Positions 55,085-59,990 of a stretch of DNA of 59,990 bases are shown here, piece after piece (the first letter of the stretch is position 1; every line of letters begins with the position of its first letter). Position numbers and translations under genes: made by a program. The notes under the pieces were generated by a model. It saw only the letters and a list, made by a program, of their open reading frames with translations, did no database searches and was not told the DNA's origin. The stretch comes from Clostridia bacterium (GTDB lineage Bacteria > Bacillota > Clostridia > Christensenellales > Borkfalkiaceae). Location of the stretch: positions 1-59,990 of the forward strand of contig JAFTPQ010000011.1 of the NCBI GenBank assembly GCA_017463205.1, in the 5' to 3' direction.

Positions 55085-55216
55085 CGTAGGCGGGACTGTT
55101 GAACAGATGCAAAGGATCGTGCGTTGGGTGGCGGACGGATAAACCGTTGACAGAGCGCGGTCGGCGTATAAAACCTTTCGTCTTTTCGCAAACTGTGGAA
55201 AAGAGGAGAAGGGTGT

Positions 55217-55330
55217 ATGCGGGACAAGCACGAGGAAAACGGAGCGGCAAAAATGGCGTGGAAATTGTTTGAAAAAACAGGCAATATCAGCTATTATATG
55301 CTCTATCACGATCTGATGCGAAAGAAGTGA
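55217..55330 (+). CDS. YqzL-like small protein
   Basis: A 37-residue reading frame in the era-recO interval. The middle, MAWKLFEKTGNISYYMLYHDL (residues 13-33; quoted part WKLFEKTGNISYYMLYHDL), resembles Bacillus YqzL, which has FSWKVFSQTGNIDTYLLF and lies in the same era-recO gap. GAGGAG is eight bases before the ATG. The role of YqzL is not established. Both the pattern W-K-hydrophobic-F-x-x-T-G-N-I and the position support a real gene despite the short length. Confidence 0.72.
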   Translation: MRDKHEENGAAKMAWKLFEKTGNISYYMLYHDLMRKK

Positions 55331-55380
55331 GGCAAACGAAGCCAAACGAGAAAAGGCGAAAAAACGAAAGAGGTTTTGGT

Positions 55381-56109
55381 ATGGACGTAAAAACGGAGGC
55401 GATCGTGTTGCAATCGATCGATTATAAAGATAACGATAAATTGCTGACGTTGTTTTCTCCGTCGCTCGGCAAAATTACCGCCGGGATCCGCGGTGTTAAA
55501 AAGCCCAAAGCCAAACTTGCGTTTTCCGCGCAACCCTTTTGCTTTGCCGAATACGTCTTGGCGGAAAAAGGGGGCAGGTACACCGTGACGGGGGCGTATC
55601 TGCACGAAAGTTTTTTTGAACTCCGTTACGATCTGCTTCGGTTTTACGCGGCGTGCGCGGCGGCGGAAGTGTGTCGGTGTATCCTACCCGAAGACGCCGG
55701 TTACGACGGCTTGTTTATCGGGCTTATCGAATGTTTAAAGGCGCTTTCTCTTGCAGAAGAGGACGTTGCCGAACCTTTGATCGCTTTTATGTTGATTGCC
55801 CTGCGTGAAAGCGGTTATCCCCTCGATTTGGGGTATTATGAAGAATGTGACGGCGATATCGGGGAGCAATTATGGTTCGATTTTGCCGACGGTCGTTTCG
55901 CGACGGCAGAACGTTGTTCGCGGGGGGAACGGGCAAGTGTGTCCACCTATTACACCTTACGCAAATGCGAAGGTCTTGCGTACGAGGAGGACAAGCTGAG
56001 CGGTGGAAAGAAACGCGCGTTGCGGTTGTTGAAAGCCTTTCTCACCGACAAAACGGACGAGCAGTTCGACAATTTAGGCGAATTGATCCGTCTGTACGAA
56101 GAAAATTAA
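55381..56109 (+). CDS. recO: DNA repair protein RecO
   Basis: A 242-residue recombination mediator. The N-terminal OB-fold starts KTEAIVLQSIDYKDNDKLLT (about residues 4-23) and continues with LGKITAGIRGVKKPKAKL, the usual RecO signature. The rest is helical. In many homologues a four-cysteine zinc finger follows; here only C (in EECDGD) and C (in AERCSRG) remain in that region, so metal binding is probably lost. I use the ATG giving MDVKTEAIV, with AGAGG 12 bases upstream; the frame is open 54 bases further left but overlaps yqzL. Confidence 0.93.
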   Translation: MDVKTEAIVLQSIDYKDNDKLLTLFSPSLGKITAGIRGVKKPKAKLAFSAQPFCFAEYVLAEKGGRYTVTGAYLHESFFELRYDLLRFYAACAAAEVCRCILPEDAGYDGLFIGLIECLKALSLAEEDVAEPLIAFMLIALRESGYPLDLGYYEECDGDIGEQLWFDFADGRFATAERCSRGERASVSTYYTLRKCEGLAYEEDKLSGGKKRALRLLKAFLTDKTDEQFDNLGELIRLYEEN

Positions 56110-56127
56110 GAAAAAGGAAGATTACGT

Positions 56128-58038
56128 ATGGCAAGAAATGCAAAAAAAGAAACGGTTGCGCCGACGATCACGCGCGCAGAGAAAAAGGACGCAACCAAAA
56201 ATATCATTCGGGAAGTGTTGGCGGTGAAACCGTATAAACATAACGAATTGATCGATGAAACGGCAAGATTGTACACCGAACGTTTCGGTGGAGAAGACAC
56301 GGATAATATCAACGACGTAAAAGGGCGCGTGGGCTCGGTGTTGGATATTATGAAAAAGGAGAGCGACGTGGCGTACGAGGGGGGCATGTATGCGTTGAAG
56401 GCTCGTTTGCCCGTTGCGGCGGAAGTGGAAACGATGCAGACGGAAGAGCCGAAAAAGCCTGTAAAGAAAACGGCAAAAAAGACCGAAAAAACAGAAAAGT
56501 CTGTCGAAAAGAAGACGACGCGCGCGAAGGCGAAAAAGGAAGAAGTGAAGGCGGACGCGGCGAAGGAAAACGTTTCCGAAGAAAAAGAGGAACTCGCCGC
56601 AGTAAAAAAAGCGACGAAAAAAACGGTGAAAGCCAATAAAGAAACGGAAAAGAAGGCTAAAACGGATAAGGCAGAACCTTTGCCTGCCGCACCGTTGCAA
56701 CCTATTGCGCCCGTTGCGCCCGTAACGCCTGAAAATGCGCCCGAACCGTTGCCTGAAACGCCCGAAAAAACGGAAGAAAAGCCTGCGCCTAAGAAACGGG
56801 GTAGAAAGACAAAGGCGGAAACGCAAGAAACAAAAGTTGTCGAAACGGCGGGAAAAACCGTTGAAAGCGAGAAAGAACAGGCGGCGGTCGAAACGTTTGC
56901 AACGGTCGAAAATGCGGAAACGGTTTCCGAGGTCGTAAAAGGTAAAAATACGGGAAACGGTACACCCATGGTTGCGTTGAAAGAAGAAAACGCGGTGGAA
57001 ACAGCGGTGGAAAAACCTGTGGAAACCACAGAAGAAAATGTTGAAAAAACGCCTGTTGTCAACAATCCTCCCGCAGTGAAAGAAAAGGGCGAGGTCGCGA
57101 AAAAAGGCGTTGTGATGGATATGAGCTTTTTGTTTGGCGACGTTAAGCCGAAAACGGAAAAAACTGCGCTCAAAGCGGAAGAAAAATCGGTTGCGCCTGC
57201 GGTGGCGGTAACGGAAACGCCGACGGGTACGCCTCTTGAAACACCGACGGAACAGGCGGCGATCAAAGAGGAAACGAAAGTTGCCGAGGCGGTGGAAAAA
57301 TCTGCGGAAGAAAGGGCGAATAAGCAAGAAAAGCCGCAAGAAAAAGCGTTGAAAACGGAAAAAAGACCCGAACAAAGAGAAGTAAAAGACGGGAAAGAAA
57401 CGTTAAAAAATGAAACTGTAAAAAAAGTATCGCCCATGCGCGAACGGTTGAGTGTGAAGACGGTGCGAAGCGTACAGCCGAAGGTGATGACGGCGGATGA
57501 AAAATTGCGCGAGGCATTTTTAAAGAAGATGCGGACGTTGGGCGGCGATTATTTTGAATATTATTCGGTATATTTATTGGAAAGGTATTCGATGCGTAAT
57601 GGCAGGCGTTTGGAAGGGTTAAAGATTTCCGGCGGCGACCACGACGGGGGGATTGACGGAGAAATTGAGCTGACAGACGGCATGGGATTTAGAGAAACCA
57701 TCTACATACAGTCGAAAAACTGGGATCCCGACAAGGGAGATGAAAAGTTGTGGGTGGTAGGCGAAACGCTGTTGCAGCAATTTATCGGAGCGTGTGTGTA
57801 TCGGCAGACGAAGGAAGGCAAGCAGCATTGCCGAGGGATTTTTATCACGACGTCGCGATTTACGCCCGACGCAAAGCGGTTGTTGGAAGATATGTCGGAC
57901 AAGATCGTGGGATATGACGGAAACGACCTGTACGAAACGGCGAAAGAATGTCAATTCGGCGTTATTTATGAAAACGGGAATTGGAAATTAGACGAAAAGC
58001 TGTTGTCTGGCACAAAAGCCTTTTTCCGTATGTACTAA
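56128..58038 (+). CDS. Mrr-like restriction-endonuclease-fold protein with long charged linker
   Basis: A 636-residue protein in three parts. Residues 1-92 look like a winged-helix head, probably Mrr_N-like (IIREVLAVKPYKHNELIDET; closing strand GGMYALKARLP). Residues 93-450 are a very long low-complexity linker of K, E, A, T, P and V, with a few hydrophobic islands (VVMDMSFLFGDVKPK at about 329-343). Residues 455-636 are an Mrr_cat-type PD-(D/E)XK domain: YFEYYSVYLLERY, GGIDGEIEL (Asp510) and IYIQSKNW (Gln528, Lys530), then GIFITTSRFTPDAK. Gln replaces the acidic residue of (D/E)XK, a known Mrr variant. It is the last gene after recO, 18 bases apart, with a terminator behind. No methylase is nearby. 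Contains two dispersed-motif copies. Confidence 0.82.
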   Translation: MARNAKKETVAPTITRAEKKDATKNIIREVLAVKPYKHNELIDETARLYTERFGGEDTDNINDVKGRVGSVLDIMKKESDVAYEGGMYALKARLPVAAEVETMQTEEPKKPVKKTAKKTEKTEKSVEKKTTRAKAKKEEVKADAAKENVSEEKEELAAVKKATKKTVKANKETEKKAKTDKAEPLPAAPLQPIAPVAPVTPENAPEPLPETPEKTEEKPAPKKRGRKTKAETQETKVVETAGKTVESEKEQAAVETFATVENAETVSEVVKGKNTGNGTPMVALKEENAVETAVEKPVETTEENVEKTPVVNNPPAVKEKGEVAKKGVVMDMSFLFGDVKPKTEKTALKAEEKSVAPAVAVTETPTGTPLETPTEQAAIKEETKVAEAVEKSAEERANKQEKPQEKALKTEKRPEQREVKDGKETLKNETVKKVSPMRERLSVKTVRSVQPKVMTADEKLREAFLKKMRTLGGDYFEYYSVYLLERYSMRNGRRLEGLKISGGDHDGGIDGEIELTDGMGFRETIYIQSKNWDPDKGDEKLWVVGETLLQQFIGACVYRQTKEGKQHCRGIFITTSRFTPDAKRLLEDMSDKIVGYDGNDLYETAKECQFGVIYENGNWKLDEKLLSGTKAFFRMY

Positions 58039-58077
58039 TGCGATGAGGTGTTTTAAAAGATAATTAAATAAGGACAA

Positions 58078-58110
58078 AAAAATTCCACGTTATGCGGCGT
58101 GGAATTTTTC
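58078..58110 (+). terminator. Terminator after the Mrr-like gene
   Basis: AATTCCACG and CGTGGAATT form a 9-bp stem with an 8-base loop, followed by TTTC; an A-run flanks the left side. The following 120 bases are A+T-rich without other features. Confidence 0.75.
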
Positions 58111-58226
58111 ATATAAATTTTTATAAAGTTTGCGATTAAAATGTCGATAAGGAGGAGTTTGCTTAAAAAAATACGAAAAATTTTTACATTTTTACGAAAA
58201 AATCACAAAAAAAGCCCGTCAAAGAC

Positions 58227-58255
58227 TTGATATTTCTTTTAAATTATATTAAAAT
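58227..58255 (+). promoter_or_regulatory. Promoter of ppdK
   Basis: -35 TTGATA, 17-base spacer, -10 TAAAAT. About 140 bases of leader lie between it and the ATG. Confidence 0.5.
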
Positions 58256-58284
58256 AAAATAGTTAAAATTGAAAAAACAGTTTT

Positions 58285-58318
58285 CTCACGCCGAACAATC
58301 GTCGGCGCGAGCGTTTTT
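58285..58318 (+). terminator. Terminator-like hairpin in the ppdK leader
   Basis: CTCACGCCGA and TCGGCGCGAG pair over nine of ten positions, with CGTTTTT immediately after. It lies between the promoter and the start codon, so it may be an attenuator. No riboswitch or leader peptide was recognised. Confidence 0.5.
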
Positions 58319-58398
58319 GCGGTTTATAGTTAAAAGTGCAGTTTTATCTGCAAACGAAACACAAAAAAGGAAAAAAATCATTTTGGAGGAAATAAATT

Positions 58399-59990
58399 AT
58401 GGCTAAAAAGTATTGCTATCTCTTCACCGAAGGCAACGCAAAAATGCGTGAAATTCTCGGCGGCAAGGGCGCAAACCTTGCGGAAATGACCAACATCGGT
58501 CTTCCCGTACCCCAAGGCTTCACCATTTCGACGGAAGCTTGCACCCAGTATTATGAAGACGGCAGAAAGATCAATGAAGGCATTCAAGCAGAAATCATGG
58601 AATACATCGAAAAGATGGAAAACATCTGCGGTATGAAGTTCGGCGACAAGGAAAATCCTTTGCTTGTATCCGTACGTTCGGGCGCGCGCGCTTCCATGCC
58701 CGGGATGATGGACACCATTCTCAACCTCGGTTTAAACGAAGAAGTGGTAAACACCATCGCGACAAAATCGGGCAACCCCCGTTGGGCTTGGGACTGTTAT
58801 CGTCGTTTCATTCAAATGTTCTCCGACGTCGTTATGGAAGTCGGCAAGAAGTATTTTGAAAAACTCATTGACGAAATGAAAGAAAAGAAGGGCGTTACGC
58901 AAGACGTAGAGCTCGACGCAGACGACTTGAAAGAATTGGCAAATCAGTTTAAGGCTGAATACAAAAAGCAATTGGGTAAAGACTTCCCCAACGATCCGAA
59001 AGAACAACTTTTCGAAGCGGTTAAGGCAGTGTTCCGTTCTTGGGACAACCCCCGTGCAAACATCTATCGTATGGACCACGATATCCCTTACAGCTGGGGT
59101 ACGGCAGTAAACGTACAAATGATGGCGTTTGGTAACATGGGCGAAACTTCCGGTACGGGCGTTGCGTTTACGCGTAACCCTGCAACGGGTGAAAAAGGGC
59201 TTATGGGTGAATTCCTCACCAACGCGCAAGGCGAAGACGTTGTTGCAGGTGTTCGTACGCCGATGCCCATCGCACAAATGAAAGAAGTGTTCCCCGAAGT
59301 TTACGAACAATTCTTGAAAGTTTGCGAAATCCTCGAAAACCATTATCGCGATATGCAAGATATGGAATTCACCATTCAAGATCGCAAATTGTATATGCTT
59401 CAAACCCGTAACGGTAAGAGAACGGCGGCAGCTGCTATTAAGATCGCTTGCGATTTGATCGACGAAGGTATGATCACCGAACAAGAAGCACTTATGCAGA
59501 TCGACGCAAAGAGCCTTGATATGCTCCTTCACCCTCAATTCGATGCGAAAGCATTGAAAGACGCTGACAAGAACAACGTTGTCGGTAAGGGTATCGCAGC
59601 ATCTCCCGGTGCGGCGGCGGGTAAAATCGTGTTCACGGCAGAAGACGCGGTTGTGGAAGGCAAGAAGGGCGAAAACGTAATTCTTGTTCGTTTGGAAACT
59701 TCTCCCGAAGATATCGAAGGTATGAAATATGCGCAAGGTATTTTGACGGTACGTGGCGGTCAAACGTCGCACGCAGCCGTTGTTGCGCGCGGTATGGGTA
59801 CGTGCTGTGTATCCGGTTGCGGCGACATCAAGATGCACGAAGAAGAAAAGTGGTTCGAACTTGCAGGCAAAATTTTCAAGGAAGGCGACGTGCTTTCGCT
59901 TGACGGTTCGACGGGTACGATCTACGATTGCTTGATCAAAACTGTTCCCGCAGACCCTAACTCCGGTTACTTCGGACGTATTATGGAACT
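58399..59990 (+). CDS. ppdK: Pyruvate, phosphate dikinase (3' end outside window)
   Basis: The first 530 residues of PPDK, which interconverts pyruvate, ATP and phosphate with PEP, AMP and PPi in the cytoplasm. The start YCYLFTEGNAKMREILGGKG (part of the ATP-grasp domain), VSVRSGARASMPGMMDTILN (about residues 92-111), and FTRNPATGEKGLMGEF lead to the central domain with the phosphohistidine GGQTSHAAVVARGMGTCC (quoted part GGQTSHAAVVARGMG; His about 455). The PEP-binding C-terminal barrel lies beyond the edge. GGAGG is nine bases before the ATG. Codon choice (AAC, CGT, CTC) is more biased than in neighbours, as expected for an abundant protein. Typical of anaerobic glycolysis in Clostridia. 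Confidence 0.97.
   Translation, partial: MAKKYCYLFTEGNAKMREILGGKGANLAEMTNIGLPVPQGFTISTEACTQYYEDGRKINEGIQAEIMEYIEKMENICGMKFGDKENPLLVSVRSGARASMPGMMDTILNLGLNEEVVNTIATKSGNPRWAWDCYRRFIQMFSDVVMEVGKKYFEKLIDEMKEKKGVTQDVELDADDLKELANQFKAEYKKQLGKDFPNDPKEQLFEAVKAVFRSWDNPRANIYRMDHDIPYSWGTAVNVQMMAFGNMGETSGTGVAFTRNPATGEKGLMGEFLTNAQGEDVVAGVRTPMPIAQMKEVFPEVYEQFLKVCEILENHYRDMQDMEFTIQDRKLYMLQTRNGKRTAAAAIKIACDLIDEGMITEQEALMQIDAKSLDMLLHPQFDAKALKDADKNNVVGKGIAASPGAAAGKIVFTAEDAVVEGKKGENVILVRLETSPEDIEGMKYAQGILTVRGGQTSHAAVVARGMGTCCVSGCGDIKMHEEEKWFELAGKIFKEGDVLSLDGSTGTIYDCLIKTVPADPNSGYFGRIME

Noticed and set aside
56106-57437. Two long minus-strand open frames opposite the Mrr-like linker
   Set aside because: Their F/S/R-rich low-complexity translations mirror the Lys/Glu/Ala-rich linker and show no domain; the plus-strand gene has motifs at both ends.

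Overview
The window is one continuous piece of a bacterial chromosome, most likely from an endospore-forming member of the Clostridia (a Christensenellales-like gut lineage would fit, but no rRNA or other firm marker is present). The basis is the spore genes (SipL-type SPOCS/LysM protein, YqfC, YqfD), the Firmicutes gene order around era, a leucine T-box, a tandem glycine riboswitch, strong Shine-Dalgarno sites, consensus sigma-A promoters and pyruvate,phosphate dikinase. G+C looks close to one half except for an A+T-richer island at about 30.9-33.8 kb.

Layout. 1-2.7 kb: the 3' part of feoB, a tiny Cys-rich FeoB-associated membrane protein and a low-Mr tyrosine phosphatase. 2.8-7.9 kb: a YhcH-family protein, a ZIP metal transporter, a minus-strand operon of a DUF1538 membrane protein with two different PII-like proteins, and galM. 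7.9-10 kb: a glycine riboswitch controlling an AGCS-family Na+:amino-acid symporter. 10.1-26.7 kb: branched-chain amino-acid biosynthesis: ilvE on its own promoter, then a T-box leader (specifier CUC, Leu) and leuA-ilvB-ilvN-ilvC-ilvD-leuC-[GH78]-leuD-leuB-[DUF815 ATPase]-ilvA-ridA. ilvA carries a one-base frameshift. 26.8-30.9 kb: a glycerol-3-phosphate-dehydrogenase-like oxidoreductase trio and a HAD-IIA phosphatase.

30.9-33.8 kb is the most unusual part: a minus-strand five-gene operon encoding one secreted protein and four tandem paralogous four-helix membrane proteins that I cannot assign to any known family. 33.9-36.2 kb: UMF1-type MFS transporter and a zinc-dependent phospholipase C-like protein. 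36.4-41.8 kb: a small DNA-binding-like membrane protein, uvrB and uvrA. 41.8-45.9 kb: veg, sipL, ispE and an unknown two-helix membrane protein. 46.0-49.5 kb: a heterodimeric ABC exporter. 49.7-56.1 kb: the sporulation/RNA/GTPase block yqfC-yqfD-phoH-HD phosphohydrolase-ybeY-era-yqzL-recO. 56.1-58.0 kb: a large protein joining a winged-helix-like head, a very long charged linker and an Mrr-type nuclease-like tail. The window ends inside ppdK.

Scattered through the window is a short motif, approximately CC(A/G)(T/G)GTA(T/C)GCG(T/A)TGAA. It occurs between genes and inside at least four unrelated genes, in different reading frames and on both strands. It is not explained by any gene, and with the five-gene operon and the Mrr-like fusion it is the main candidate for something undescribed.
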